DNA of 53,768 nucleotides. Origin: Bacteroidales bacterium UBA6248. GTDB lineage: Bacteria; Bacteroidota; Bacteroidia; Bacteroidales; Lentimicrobiaceae. Shown here piece after piece: positions 17,094 to 26,569 of this stretch (position 1 is its first letter; each line of letters opens with the position of its first letter). A program made the position numbers and the translations under genes. The notes under the pieces are model-generated. The model saw only the letters and a list, made by a program, of their open reading frames with translations, had not been told where the DNA came from and did no database searches. The stretch is from assembly GCA_002441345.1 (NCBI GenBank), contig DJVU01000059.1:1-53768 (forward strand). Reading direction: 5' to 3'.

Positions 17094-19688
17094 CTACCGG
17101 TTTATTTTTGCAGCAACCACTGCCGCTTTTTTGAAATGCCGCACATTTCCTTCCATATCAAAGATTTCGGCATGTACAATGTAAATGCCTGCGGGGGCTT
17201 TTGTCTGCCGATCGGTTATCCCATCCCAGTAGTAAAGATTTTCCGTACCGGCGGGATGGTTCCCAGCCAGCAAACGCACCATCCTCCCGCTGCTGTCGAA
17301 GATACGTATTGTGATGGAATTTCCCGGTTTTTTTGTTGAAAAGTGTATGGCTAACAGATCGTCGAAACCGTCGTTGTCAGGCGAGAATATTTCAGGAGTC
17401 AGCCCGATCTCTTCCTCCCCATCAGGCAGTAAAAACTGAGAGTTCCTGTATCCGGGCGTGGCAAAGCCGCAGCTCTGAGAGGCGGAATGCCAGTTGTCGC
17501 GTTCCGCTGCAGACCTGTTGTAATTCACCCTTTCGAGTGAAACCCCGTCGGTTGTCCGCAGAAGCGGGAAATGCATACCGGCAGAGTATGAAAATTCATC
17601 GATTATTGTATTCCAGGGGGTTATAAGTACCACCGTTCCCTCTTCGTTCGGATAGGATGGGAAAGAAGTCATTCCGGAAATCGCGGTTAAGGCGGGACTG
17701 AAATATTCACTTCTGACTTTTTCGGGTGCGGCAGTCAGCGCCAGATATTCACCGGGGAACAGCAGCCGGCCGTCGGGTGCCGTCTCTTTCGGAGTGCCTG
17801 TTTCGCCACTGTTTTTATCTCTGTTGGTAAGCCAGATATTCTTCAGGTCAATCACTTTGCCCGAGCGGTTATAGATTTCCACAAATTCGCTTCCTGTCTG
17901 ACGCGGGTCTGAAAGTACTTCATTGATAGCTATATCGAATGGCTCCGGATCTGCCGGAATGGCAAAACGTCCGGTTAAAGTGCCGGTGGTGGTATTGCCT
18001 GCACAATCGGAAATTCCCGGTGCAATCTCCAGTTCGTAGATTATACCGCTGTTTAAGTCGCTGCCAAAGAGCAGGTTTACCGAGCGGTATGCGCCCGGTA
18101 TCCGTTCCACGGCTACAGGATGCTGCAGTCCGTGCGATGCCATGTAAATAAACGGATCGGCAAGACTAAGGCTGTCTGCCGGTTCTGTAAACGTTATACG
18201 TATACTGCGCGACCCCGTTACCGCTATTTTTTCTATACCCGGTTCCGTAGTATCGGGGTTAATTCCTTTTACGCTGTTTTCGCTGCCCGGAGTCCCGCCT
18301 TTCGGGTTTACCGAAGCTTTCCAGTTGCCGTTTCCGGCGCAGGGGTTCAAGGGGTCGACCATTTCGAGAGACCAGCCTCCGTTTTTCTTCAGGGCATCGG
18401 GGTACCAGGAGTCGGAGTAGGTAACCAGATGTATAATAGCTCCGACGTCGTTTCGCAGTACAAGGGAAGTGCCGGTATTGGAAAGGCTGAGGCTCGGGAA
18501 TGAAACTACCTCTCCGAATTCCTTTAGGTGCGGTGCCGCTTCGTCTGCAGACAAAATCAGGAAGCCGCCGGGAGAAAGTACCTTTTCCGGAAATGTTTTC
18601 TTCGAACTCCCGGCCGTCAGTGTCCAGCCCCCGAGCTGCAGAGGATACGGTGTACGGTTCATTATTTCAAGGTATTCATAGGGAGGCAGTCCGTTAACCG
18701 GATCGGGATCGGCCATGATTTCACTGATTACCACATCCCCGGCCTGCAATTCATGGTAGGCAAACGGAAGTGCCGCAGGGTGCATCGTATTCCCTGGTAT
18801 ATCGGTTACTCCTTCAGCACTAAGGGTATAGACGGTATTCTGGGTAAAGTCATGCTGAAACAAAAGATGTACGAGATTTTTCTTTTGCAGGTCCCGGCCA
18901 GCTGCAACAGGCATCTGTGCACCAGGATTTAACAGGTAGTTCGATGTCTGAGAAGCAGAAATTTCGCTGACGCTTTCGCTGAACAGCAAGTGCAGTCCGG
19001 CAGTGCCGCTGACACTTGCCGATATCAGTGCCGGAGGAATGGTATCCGACAGCGGAGGCCCGGCATAAATGTCGTCGAAATAGAAACGTGTGGCATTGCT
19101 GCTGGTATATTTGCACAGTATTCCAAAATGAGAATATTCCGACCAGTAGTCATCGTATCCGCCGGCTTCAGCAATAAAGTCCTCCCCTCCGGCAGGATCG
19201 GCATAAATGCTCCAGATTCCCCCGCCTGTGCGTGTAACCTTCAGCCGGATGGCAAAGGCACTTGCTATGAAGCCCTCGCTGCCCCGGGCTATCAGGTTTG
19301 ATACGGTACCGCTTTTCCGGTAAAGCTCGATTGCATCCAGCGAACCTCCCTGTCCCAGTTTCAGATAATAACCGTTGAGGGGTTCATTCAGCGCCGGCTG
19401 ATCCGACAGCAGATAAACATGTGCCTGGTTGTTGTCGCTCGGGCTGAAGTTTAACCTTATCCACATGCGCCATTCCATTTCTCCCTCCGGATCAAGAGGG
19501 GTGGCAAGGCACGAGATCCCTTCGCCCGATGCGTTCAGCTGAAGTTGCAGGGATGAATTAACGGTGAAATGAGCGGCATCACCGGTCCAGGCTGGTCCGG
19601 ATGAGAAATCGCCGTCATTGAAGTTGTCGGAAAGTTGCGCCGATAGCAATAGCGGCATCAGTAAGATGAGCAGTGGAAGAGTTTTCAT
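17094..19688 (-). CDS. Secreted lamin-tail-domain protein
   Basis: A large exported protein (864 residues) with a signal peptide (MKTLPLLILLMPLLLSAQ) and an N-terminal LamG-like beta-sandwich (about 20-210, opening DNFNDGDFSSG). Two Ig-like modules start with DTIPPALISASVSG and DTTEPGIEKIAVTG. Two lamin-tail domains contain VVISEIMADPDP/YLEIMNRT and IAINEVLSDPRQ/FVEIYNRSG. A C-terminal FlgD-like module has EIFSPDNDGFDDLL and GIYIVHAEIFD. The end resembles the C-terminal regions of T9SS cargo, so surface delivery is likely. No enzyme motif is visible; an adhesive or structural role is inferred. It lies upstream of the sigma gene by 63 bases and may share its transcript. Confidence 0.85.
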   Translation of the reverse strand: MKTLPLLILLMPLLLSAQLSDNFNDGDFSSGPAWTGDAAHFTVNSSLQLQLNASGEGISCLATPLDPEGEMEWRMWIRLNFSPSDNNQAHVYLLSDQPALNEPLNGYYLKLGQGGSLDAIELYRKSGTVSNLIARGSEGFIASAFAIRLKVTRTGGGIWSIYADPAGGEDFIAEAGGYDDYWSEYSHFGILCKYTSSNATRFYFDDIYAGPPLSDTIPPALISASVSGTAGLHLLFSESVSEISASQTSNYLLNPGAQMPVAAGRDLQKKNLVHLLFQHDFTQNTVYTLSAEGVTDIPGNTMHPAALPFAYHELQAGDVVISEIMADPDPVNGLPPYEYLEIMNRTPYPLQLGGWTLTAGSSKKTFPEKVLSPGGFLILSADEAAPHLKEFGEVVSFPSLSLSNTGTSLVLRNDVGAIIHLVTYSDSWYPDALKKNGGWSLEMVDPLNPCAGNGNWKASVNPKGGTPGSENSVKGINPDTTEPGIEKIAVTGSRSIRITFTEPADSLSLADPFIYMASHGLQHPVAVERIPGAYRSVNLLFGSDLNSGIIYELEIAPGISDCAGNTTTGTLTGRFAIPADPEPFDIAINEVLSDPRQTGSEFVEIYNRSGKVIDLKNIWLTNRDKNSGETGTPKETAPDGRLLFPGEYLALTAAPEKVRSEYFSPALTAISGMTSFPSYPNEEGTVVLITPWNTIIDEFSYSAGMHFPLLRTTDGVSLERVNYNRSAAERDNWHSASQSCGFATPGYRNSQFLLPDGEEEIGLTPEIFSPDNDGFDDLLAIHFSTKKPGNSITIRIFDSSGRMVRLLAGNHPAGTENLYYWDGITDRQTKAPAGIYIVHAEIFDMEGNVRHFKKAAVVAAKINR

Positions 19689-19884
19689 GAGTTCGATTTT
19701 AGTGATGATAAAAGTAGGAAAATTTTATACCCGCGAGCCATAGGGACACTTTTTTAATCCGGTGCTGTTTTTATCCGCTTTCCTACAGTAAAGCCGTGAT
19801 TTCGTTTTGTACTATACCGGCGGGGACTGCTCCGAATGTTTGATTTCGAAGTACCGAAGCTGGTGACCATGACCTTAATAGTTG

Positions 19885-19892
19885 TATTTTTG
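19885..19892 (+). promoter_or_regulatory. asd-ribF -7 promoter element
   Basis: TATTTTTG followed by CAC. It is about 65 bases upstream of the asd ATG, and a longer reading frame starting at 19882 would include the promoter, which argues for the downstream start. Confidence 0.65.
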
Positions 19893-19956
19893 CACCTCCC
19901 GGGGAAGAAATGCACGGAAATCCGGTGCAGACATCCCGGCGAAAAAACATCAGGCC

Positions 19957-20964
19957 ATGAAATTAGCCCTTGTAGGCGCCACCGGACTGGTAGGCGGCGA
20001 AATGATCAGCGTGCTTGAAGAGGGGAAATACCTTCCTCTTACTTCTGTTTCCGAATTTATACCCGTTGCCTCTGAAAAATCGGCAGGGAAAGAAGTCTCC
20101 TTCAATAACCGAAAATATAAGGTAGTCAGCATATCCGAAGCCATCGATCGTAAACCCGACCTGGCACTTTTTTCGGCAGGCGCCTCCGTTTCGCGCGAGT
20201 ATGCCCCTCGTTTTGAAGCCATCGGCTGTTTTGTAATCGATAATTCTTCGGCCTGGCGCATGGAGCCGCACATTCCCCTGGTGGTTCCGGAAGTGAATGC
20301 ACACGTGGTTACCGGAAGTCAGAGGATAATCGCCAACCCCAACTGTTCGACCATTCAGCTTGTTGCGGTACTGGCACCCCTGCACCGCAGGTTCGGAATA
20401 CGAAGGGTGGTGGTGTCAACCTACCAGAGTGTGACGGGTACCGGAGCAAAAGGCCTTCTGCAACTTGGGAATGAACGTCAGGGAATAAAGGGAAGTATGG
20501 TATATCCGCATCCGATTGACCTGAACGTATTGCCACACGGGGGTACTTTTCTGCCAAACGGCGATACCACCGAAGAGAAAAAGCTGGTGGATGAAACACG
20601 TAAAATCATGCAGGCTCCGGATATCAGACTTACCGCTACGGTAGTAAGGGTTCCGGTGTATGGCGGACATTCGGAGGCAGTAAACATCGAATTTGAACAT
20701 CCCTTCGGCCTGGATGAGGTGAATAAGATTATTTCTACAGCTAAAGGAGTTGTATTGCAGGACGATACCGACCGGGCAGTGTATCCAATGCCGCTTTATG
20801 CAAAGGGACGCGACGAGGTTTTCGTGGGGCGGGTACGACGCGATGAATCCATTGCCAACGGGCTGAATCTTTGGGTCGTTTCCGATAACCTGCGCAAGGG
20901 TGCTGCCACCAATGCCGTTCAGATTGCATCCCTTCTCTTTTCAAATGAGATTTTAACAGCCTGA
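19957..20964 (+). CDS. asd: Aspartate-semialdehyde dehydrogenase
   Basis: Reduces aspartyl-4-phosphate to aspartate semialdehyde with NADPH, the branch point to lysine/diaminopimelate, threonine and methionine. The 335 residues include the nucleotide-binding start MKLALVGATGLVGGEM, the active-site Cys in NPNCSTIQLV (about residue 130), YQSVTGTGAKG, and the acid/base His in YGGHSEAVNIEF. Length is typical. The frame opens at 19882, but the family begins at the Met used here. ribF starts 8 bases after the stop, so the two are co-transcribed. Confidence 0.96.
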   Translation: MKLALVGATGLVGGEMISVLEEGKYLPLTSVSEFIPVASEKSAGKEVSFNNRKYKVVSISEAIDRKPDLALFSAGASVSREYAPRFEAIGCFVIDNSSAWRMEPHIPLVVPEVNAHVVTGSQRIIANPNCSTIQLVAVLAPLHRRFGIRRVVVSTYQSVTGTGAKGLLQLGNERQGIKGSMVYPHPIDLNVLPHGGTFLPNGDTTEEKKLVDETRKIMQAPDIRLTATVVRVPVYGGHSEAVNIEFEHPFGLDEVNKIISTAKGVVLQDDTDRAVYPMPLYAKGRDEVFVGRVRRDESIANGLNLWVVSDNLRKGAATNAVQIASLLFSNEILTA

Positions 20965-20972
20965 CGCCAACA

Positions 20973-21911
20973 GTGGAAATTATAACCGATATATCTTTAC
21001 CCCTTGCGCTGAACCGGCCGGTTGTCACCATAGGCACCTTCGACGGCGTGCATCTGGGGCACCAGGCTATTTTCGGCGTTATGAAGAAGCACGCTTCCGC
21101 TTTGGGAGGCGATACGGTGGTTGTAACGTTTCACCCGCATCCACGCCTGGTGCTGAATCAGCACGTTTACCTTCTCAGTACGCGTGAAGAGAAGCGCAGC
21201 GCTTTCGCGGAAGCCGGCATCAGCCATCTGGTTGAAATACCTTTTACACGTGAATTTTCGCAGCATTCGGCCGAGGATTTTATCCGTATAATCGCCGGCC
21301 TGATCCGTCCCGAAGTTTTTGTTATCGGCTACGACCACGGCTTCGGACGCGACCGCAAGGGAAGTATAAATCAGCTGTACCACTTCGGAGGGGAGTTCGG
21401 CTACAAGGTGGTGCAGGTGGATGAACTGATCGCTGGTAACCACCATGTGAGCTCTTCCGTGGTTCGCTGGCTTTTACAGGAAGGAGATGTGGAGCAGGCT
21501 GCCGCTCTGCTGGGTCGCGAGTATACCATTACCGGACAGGTTATCCGGGGAAATCAGATCGGGAAACTGATTGGTTATCCCACAGCCAATCTGTATGTTG
21601 ACGATCCAAACAAACTTGTGCCTTCCATGGGGGTATATGCTTCAAGAGTATACCACAATGGCAGGACATTCAACGGGATGACCAATATAGGAATGCGACC
21701 GACCATCAATGCCTATAAACTGACTATCGAAACCAATATTTTCGGTTTTGACGAGGATATTTACTATGAAACCATTACGGTGCAGCTGGTAAAACGCATC
21801 CGCAACGAAAAAAAGTTCGGAAGCCTCGACCTGCTTAAAAGTCAGCTGCAGAACGACCGTGAAACTGCCGCCGGCATTCTGGCTTCCGTCAATAAGCCTG
21901 CGGAAAGATAA
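20973..21911 (+). CDS. ribF: Bifunctional riboflavin kinase / FAD synthetase
   Basis: Phosphorylates riboflavin to FMN and adenylylates FMN to FAD. The 312 residues show the nucleotidyltransferase half (TIGTFDGVHLGHQAIF near residue 20, VVTFHPHPR, and IGYDHGFGRDRKG). The C-terminal riboflavin kinase half follows (about 185-305), with GNQIGKLIGYPTANL, MGVYASRV and NGMTNIGMRPT. Start is GTG at 20973, 8 bases after asd; no ATG in the right place exists. Downstream it converges on gldH. Confidence 0.95.
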   Translation: MEIITDISLPLALNRPVVTIGTFDGVHLGHQAIFGVMKKHASALGGDTVVVTFHPHPRLVLNQHVYLLSTREEKRSAFAEAGISHLVEIPFTREFSQHSAEDFIRIIAGLIRPEVFVIGYDHGFGRDRKGSINQLYHFGGEFGYKVVQVDELIAGNHHVSSSVVRWLLQEGDVEQAAALLGREYTITGQVIRGNQIGKLIGYPTANLYVDDPNKLVPSMGVYASRVYHNGRTFNGMTNIGMRPTINAYKLTIETNIFGFDEDIYYETITVQLVKRIRNEKKFGSLDLLKSQLQNDRETAAGILASVNKPAER

Positions 21912-21938
21912 AATTTCGCAAGGCCGGCATTGTCCGGA

Positions 21939-22394
21939 TCAGTTTTTCTTAACATACACCCCTACATCAACCAGTCCCGGAATACCCATTTTAGGAATCA
22001 GGTTTTCAAACTCCAGGATATATTCACCCGCTTCGGTAAAATAAAACTGAGGCCAGAGTACAACCTCCTCGTCCCACAGATCGCCGGCAACACTTCCCGT
22101 GAACTTTCCGGTGCTGTCTTTAAGAATTATATCAAGTTCCTTTATCCTTTCTTCCCCGGAAGGGGTATACAGAATTACATTTACCGGCAGGTTGGGATAC
22201 GGATATTGTGTAATGTGCCTTACGGTGAAAACGATGTCTCCCGTAATTCCGCCTTCTTCAACCGGAATATTAAATCTAACCTTGTCGAAACGGTTCCAGG
22301 TGTATTTGTCGAACTTATGGTATGACTCATAAATTCTGCCGGGTTTGCAGGCAAAGAGGCTCACAAGAAGCAGCAGGGGAAGTATCTTTTTCAT
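21939..22394 (-). CDS. gldH: Gliding motility lipoprotein GldH
   Basis: A 151-residue lipoprotein (signal MKKILPLLLLVSLFAC, Cys16 lipidated). The family pattern includes YHKFDKYTWNRFDKVRF near the N-terminus and GKFTGSVAGDLWDEEVVL, with LIPKMGIPGLVDVGVYV at the end. GldH is required for gliding in Flavobacterium but is found in many non-gliding Bacteroidetes alongside T9SS, so motility cannot be inferred. It has its own promoter and is convergent with ribF. Confidence 0.88.
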   Translation of the reverse strand: MKKILPLLLLVSLFACKPGRIYESYHKFDKYTWNRFDKVRFNIPVEEGGITGDIVFTVRHITQYPYPNLPVNVILYTPSGEERIKELDIILKDSTGKFTGSVAGDLWDEEVVLWPQFYFTEAGEYILEFENLIPKMGIPGLVDVGVYVKKN

Positions 22395-22416
22395 GCGGGT
22401 TTTATTTGATTAAATG

Positions 22417-22424
22417 CAAAAATA
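22417..22424 (-). promoter_or_regulatory. gldH -7 promoter element
   Basis: TATTTTTG followed by CA on the minus strand, about 22 bases before the gldH ATG. Confidence 0.65.
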
Positions 22425-22500
22425 CGAAAGAAGCGGGCTAATCGGGATAAACCATCCGAAAGACCTTCTCCCGGTATTGCGATGTGACGGACAGCCTTTG

Positions 22501-22508
22501 TATATTTG
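22501..22508 (+). promoter_or_regulatory. RNase H gene -7 promoter element
   Basis: TATATTTG followed by CAGG, 23 bases upstream of the ATG at 22532. It is divergent from the gldH promoter. Confidence 0.65.
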
Positions 22509-22531
22509 CAGGATAATGAAACAGGAATTGC

Positions 22532-23155
22532 ATGGGCCGGAAATCAAAGTTTTATGTGGTTTGGAAAGGGCGGGAAACGGGAATTTTTCATTCCTGGGAA
22601 AGTTGTGAAAAGCAGGTAAAGGGTTTTGAGGCGGCCCGTTATAAATCGTTTGAAACGGAGAAGGAAGCAAGAGATGCTTTGGATGCCGGGCCACCCGCCT
22701 TTGTTCCGGGAGCGGCAAAGAAAGTGGCAAAGCCTGCTTCCGTTACATTCCCGAATCCCGAAAGTATTTCAGTTGATGCAGCATGTTCCGGAAATCCGGG
22801 TGTTATGGAATACCGTGGTGTATTAACCGCAACCGGGAAGCAGATTTTTCATCAGGGCCCATTTCCGGAAGGAACGGTAAACATTGGAGAATTTTTGGCT
22901 ATAGTACACGGCCTCGGCTATCTGAAAAACAGACATTCCGACATTCCGCTTTACAGCGATTCCAAAACTGCCATTAAGTGGGTAAAGGATAAAAAGGCCA
23001 ATACAAAACTGGAACCGAATGAACGGAATAAAGACCTGTTTCTTCTGCTGGCCCGTGCCGAGGCCTGGCTTCACAACAACAAATGGAATAACCCGATACT
23101 GAAATGGGAAACAGCATCCTGGGGTGAAATTCCGGCCGATTTCGGAAGAAAATAA
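22532..23155 (+). CDS. Ribonuclease H with viroplasmin-type N-terminal domain
   Basis: Degrades the RNA strand of RNA-DNA hybrids. The 207 residues hold an N-terminal caulimovirus-viroplasmin/hybrid-binding domain (about 5-48: FYVVWKGRETGIFHSW and GFEAARYKSF) and an RNase H catalytic domain (about 75-200). Catalytic acids are visible as Asp in ISVDAACSGNPG, Glu in VNIGEFLAIVHG and Asp in PLYSDSKTA. The C-terminal LKWETASWGEIPADFG supplies the last acidic position. A short AGGAA precedes the chosen ATG; an upstream ATG at 22516 is in another frame. Confidence 0.9.
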   Translation: MGRKSKFYVVWKGRETGIFHSWESCEKQVKGFEAARYKSFETEKEARDALDAGPPAFVPGAAKKVAKPASVTFPNPESISVDAACSGNPGVMEYRGVLTATGKQIFHQGPFPEGTVNIGEFLAIVHGLGYLKNRHSDIPLYSDSKTAIKWVKDKKANTKLEPNERNKDLFLLLARAEAWLHNNKWNNPILKWETASWGEIPADFGRK

Positions 23156-23190
23156 GCCGGTTTTGGTATTAAAGGCATTGAGCGGGAAAG

Positions 23191-23221
23191 AAAAAACCCT
23201 GACGGGCAATGCCGGCAGGGT
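23191..23221 (-). terminator. Terminator of tRNA-Leu
   Basis: A GC-rich hairpin with outer ACCCTG/CAGGGT arms (23196-23221) is followed on the minus strand by a run of U. It lies 17 bases past the tRNA 3' end. Confidence 0.75.
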
Positions 23222-23237
23222 CTTCTGCTTTCCTCTG

Positions 23238-23321
23238 TACCCCGGGCCGGGATCGAACCGGCACGAGCTCTCACTCATCGGTTTTTGAGACCGACGCGTC
23301 TACCAATTCCGCCACCGGGGC
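23238..23321 (-). tRNA. tRNA-Leu (anticodon CAA)
   Basis: A class II tRNA with a long variable arm. The acceptor 5' strand GCCCCGG pairs with CCGGGGT. The D-arm contains AATTGGTAGACGCG. The anticodon stem TCGGT/ACCGA holds the loop CTCAAAA, giving anticodon CAA, which reads UUG. The T-arm is GCCGG-TTCGATC-CCGGC. The 3' CCA is not encoded (CAG follows the discriminator A). Confidence 0.95.
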
Positions 23322-23415
23322 TAATGGCACGCAAAGGTATGAAAAGTTATTTATTCCGGAACGATTTTATAAATGCCCGGACCGCATAGTTTTTAAAACT
23401 GCGAAGACTCCGCTA

Positions 23416-24396
23416 TTATTTTTGTATTACAAGCTTACGGCTCTCCAGTACTGTTCCGCCGGCATCCAGCAGCCGTATCAAATAAACTCCGCCGCATGCA
23501 ACATCTTCCAGACTAATTAGCGTAATTCTGCCTTCCGGCCTGATTGTTTTTACAACCTGGCCTGCTGTATTCAGCAGTTGTATGGAAGCTGTCTCCGAAA
23601 GCCTGTAAAACGCTCCGGCATCAATCCGGACTTCCCGGATTGCGGGATTCGGGTAAACATCGAAGCGTTCCGAAGCAGAAGGGGTATTTATACCAAGTGC
23701 AGATGCTTCATACATCGCATATATCTCCAGCTCACTCAGCGAACGGTTGTAAATACGGACTTCATCCAGCATACCGTTAAGGTTTTGTGTATATGCATTG
23801 CCGTGGTTACAACCCAGCCATATCGGCTGATCGTTGGTGCAGTCGGTTTTCTGGGTAAGGTAATGCCCTTTGGGGACGCCGTCAACGTATAGCTGAAGAA
23901 AGCCGCCAATCCGGTGAAATACGAAATGATGCCATGATCCGTACTCAATCGTCCAGGAAGACTGAAATTCTTCGTATGCGGTTGTTCTGAACGTTAACTG
24001 CTGTGCCCCGGGGTAGTCGGCAAACATCGTAATGCCTTCCCAGGGAACATCCATCTTACTTTTGATAAGTATTGCCGCATAGTCGAGCGTTCCGCCGGCC
24101 TGCGATTCCAGATTTGCCCAGAACGAAACGGCAAACCCAAGGGTGTCGAAGGCATAAAGCGGACTGTCGGGAATCATGATGTGGCTTGTGCTGCCGTTGA
24201 AACTGTAAGCGCTGTTTTCATTCTGAAACCGGTCGGAACAAAGCACCGCCTCAGAAACAATCCCGTGATTGCCGTTGCCGCTTTCGTCGTTTGCATTTCC
24301 GCTGAATGGCCAATAGCCCACAAGTCCCTCTTCGGGTATCTGGGCAGGAGCATATATCGCGAAAGCGATAAAAACCATTGAAAGTAACTTCTTCAT
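23416..24396 (-). CDS. Secreted LamG-domain protein with T9SS sorting domain
   Basis: A 326-residue exported protein with a signal peptide (MKKLLSMVFIAFAIYAPA) and a concanavalin/LamG-like domain (about 25-235). The start of that domain, GLVGYWPFSGNANDESGNGN, and LNGMLDEVRIYNRSLSELEI are diagnostic. A type A T9SS C-terminal sorting domain (about 245-326) has FDVYPNPAIREVRID and ends in the short basic tail SRKLVIQK. No catalytic motif is present; surface binding of a glycan or protein is inferred. It appears monocistronic. Confidence 0.9.
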   Translation of the reverse strand: MKKLLSMVFIAFAIYAPAQIPEEGLVGYWPFSGNANDESGNGNHGIVSEAVLCSDRFQNENSAYSFNGSTSHIMIPDSPLYAFDTLGFAVSFWANLESQAGGTLDYAAILIKSKMDVPWEGITMFADYPGAQQLTFRTTAYEEFQSSWTIEYGSWHHFVFHRIGGFLQLYVDGVPKGHYLTQKTDCTNDQPIWLGCNHGNAYTQNLNGMLDEVRIYNRSLSELEIYAMYEASALGINTPSASERFDVYPNPAIREVRIDAGAFYRLSETASIQLLNTAGQVVKTIRPEGRITLISLEDVACGGVYLIRLLDAGGTVLESRKLVIQK

Positions 24397-24721
24397 CTTT
24401 TATGGCGTTTGACGGATTTATTTCAGGAAGCTTAATGGTTATTTATCAGTAATTTATCACTTTGTAACCACAAATAAATGACAAATTCGTAATTGTAAGA
24501 AATTTACAATATTCATGGCGGAGATTATGCATAAAAGTCCGGACAGCAAAGATTTTATTGTTATTCCCCGTATTTGACAAACTCCGGGGTTTGCGATAAG
24601 CTTCGGGTAATGAACGAATGGAAACCCGATTCCGCAGAATGGACTAACTTAGTTCCCCGTAAAAACATAATCCGGATCACAGTCTTCGGAATAGTCAGGA
24701 AACAGTTTTAGAGCAAAGAAT
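24397..24721. other. Intergenic, divergent upstream region
   Basis: A 325-base AT-rich gap between two divergent secreted-protein genes. I see no gene and no exact TAnnTTTG element for either side; the nearest is TAACTTAG near 24642 for the nuclease gene. A 67-codon minus-strand frame here looks random. Confidence 0.5.
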
Positions 24722-25540
24722 ATGAAGCGGTTATTAATTTTTTTGGTCTTTCTTTTCGTATCGTTTTTTATTGCTGCACAACCCCTGACGCTTGTTTCAT
24801 GGAACCTGAAAGATCTCGGGAAAGAAAAGGACTCCGTTGAAATCCGTATCATGGCTGAAATTTTGCGCGATGCCGATGTGGTTGCAATTCAGGAGGTGGT
24901 TGCAGGTTACGGAGGTGCTCAGGCGGTTGCGCGGCTGGCTGCGGCGCTCAATACCACTGGTTCGGCCTGGGACTATACCGTTAGCGATCCTGCTTCAAGC
25001 AGTTCTCAGAAGTCGGAGCGCTATGCTTATTTGTGGAAGAAACACAGGGTAAGACTTTCAGGGAAACCCTGGCTGCTTCGCGATGGTTACGACACCCTGA
25101 TCGAGCGCGAACCCTTTCTGGCGAATTTCGAGTCGGAAGGTGAAACCTTTACCCTTGTCAACGTTCACGCTAAAACCAAATCGCGTCAACCCGAAACGGA
25201 AGTAAAATACCTGGATGAGCTTCCCGCTCTTTATTCCGGGTTGAATCTGATTTTTGCGGGTGATTTTAACCTGCCGCAATCGCATTCGGTATTTAATCCC
25301 CTGAAACGGGCAGGTTATGTGCCCGCGATCGCAAATCAGAAAACCTCACTCAGGCAGCAGTGCCTGAACGGCGACTGCCTGGCCTCGGAACTGGATAATA
25401 TCTTTTATCACCCTGCGCATCTTCGGAAACTCGAATCCGGAGTAATCCATTTTTACACAATGATGGAATCGTTTGAAGAGGCCAGAGGGGTATCGGACCA
25501 TTTGCCCGTATTTATCTCCTTTATGCTTCTGAAGAATTAA
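24722..25540 (+). CDS. Secreted endonuclease/exonuclease/phosphatase-family nuclease
   Basis: A 272-residue DNase I-like hydrolase with a signal peptide (MKRLLIFLVFLFVSFFIAAQ). EEP-fold motifs occur in order: LVSWNLKDLG (Asn ligand), DVVAIQEVV (Glu metal ligand), LVNVHAKTK, IFAGDFNLPQ (Asp/Asn pair) and the terminal SDHLPVFISF (Asp/His pair). All catalytic positions are present, so a metal-dependent phosphodiesterase is expected. Export points to digestion of external DNA or to a phosphate-scavenging role. There is no T9SS tail, so a periplasmic location is possible. Confidence 0.9.
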   Translation: MKRLLIFLVFLFVSFFIAAQPLTLVSWNLKDLGKEKDSVEIRIMAEILRDADVVAIQEVVAGYGGAQAVARLAAALNTTGSAWDYTVSDPASSSSQKSERYAYLWKKHRVRLSGKPWLLRDGYDTLIEREPFLANFESEGETFTLVNVHAKTKSRQPETEVKYLDELPALYSGLNLIFAGDFNLPQSHSVFNPLKRAGYVPAIANQKTSLRQQCLNGDCLASELDNIFYHPAHLRKLESGVIHFYTMMESFEEARGVSDHLPVFISFMLLKN

Positions 25541-25569
25541 CCGTAAACCGGTTTCACGCCTTCAGGCAG

Positions 25570-26187
25570 TTATTCCGCGCGTGAATTACTGCCGCAGTGT
25601 GTTTCGTAATATTCAATGATATCTTCCAGCTTCCCGGGCATAAACGTCTCCTTTTCAATCGCTTCTACCATTGAATCGCAGCGTCCTTTAAATACCACAC
25701 GGCTGGCTTTCCGCAAAAATGCTTTTTTCCCGACAGCAAAAGATGTCCCTTTTCCTGTAATAAAGATTGTGGAAGCAGTCTTTTCTCCCGGCCAGTTGAC
25801 CAGATAATTCACTGTGTATCCCATATCGTATACCTCTATTCCCACAACATCAAAATCACCACGATACAACACCCCCAGCCATATACTATTCTTTGAAATA
25901 CGGCTTTTGCCTTTCAGGTTTTCTGTTTTTATCTTCAGATTTTTAATGATCCGGTCTCCATCCGGTAAGTTGAATGTAATCTCCCTTAGTTCTTTGCTTT
26001 TAATTTTCTGCCTGCTGCTGTTTTCGCTTTTTTTGAATTGAACGGTTTTTTGATCGCCCTTGGTGAAATGCTTGATATAGCCGCTTTCCGAGCGCCCGTT
26101 GTGGTAAGTTATGGTCCCTTTTACCCATCCGGCATTTGCAAACATGCACGACATTACAAACGCAAGCATCAGTAAGTACTTTTTCAT
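25570..26187 (-). CDS. Small secreted protein of unknown function
   Basis: A 205-residue protein with a signal peptide (MKKYLLMLAFVMSCMFANA). The mature part is basic and Lys-rich, with an opening GWVKGTITYHNGRSESGYI and a strand-rich body (LKIKTENLKGKSRIS, IFITGKGTSFAVGKK). It ends in a helix, MPGKLEDIIEYYETHC. I do not recognise a named family; it resembles the small beta-rich exported proteins common in this phylum. The frame continues to 26316, but the signal peptide and the promoter at 26333 fit a start at 26187. Confidence 0.75.
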   Translation of the reverse strand: MKKYLLMLAFVMSCMFANAGWVKGTITYHNGRSESGYIKHFTKGDQKTVQFKKSENSSRQKIKSKELREITFNLPDGDRIIKNLKIKTENLKGKSRISKNSIWLGVLYRGDFDVVGIEVYDMGYTVNYLVNWPGEKTASTIFITGKGTSFAVGKKAFLRKASRVVFKGRCDSMVEAIEKETFMPGKLEDIIEYYETHCGSNSRAE

Positions 26188-26569
26188 AGAAGGGGTGTTT
26201 ATTGTGTTTAAATGTTTGGTGCTCATTTTCCAGATATAATCCGGCCGGATTTCAGGGGTTTTTCCCTTATTCGGGCATAAAGGGTAAAAGGATCCCTGAG
26301 CTGCTATTTCGTCCACAAAAATCCGAATCGCGCAAATATATCAAACGTATCAATAATAAATTCCCGGCATAGCATTTCCCTTCCCTATTTGTAATTGTTC
26401 TTAATAATATCGTTTGCCTCAATGCATCCGGACCGGTTTTAACATTCCTGTCAGATGCATTTTATTTTACCGGATTTATTATCTTTCCTGCGCAGTAATC
26501 AGAATGTCCATCTCCTGAAGGGAGGCACTGATTTAATAACTGATAAACCAGCCTTAAAATACAGATGCC
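26188..26569. other. Intergenic region with divergent promoters
   Basis: A 382-base gap. It holds the minus-strand promoter at 26333-26340 and, for the plus-strand GH53 gene, only a one-mismatch element TATCTTTC near 26480. No further gene is visible. Confidence 0.5.
26333..26340 (-). promoter_or_regulatory. Secreted-protein gene -7 promoter element
   Basis: TATATTTG followed by CGCG on the minus strand. It implies a leader of about 140 nt before the start at 26187. Confidence 0.55.
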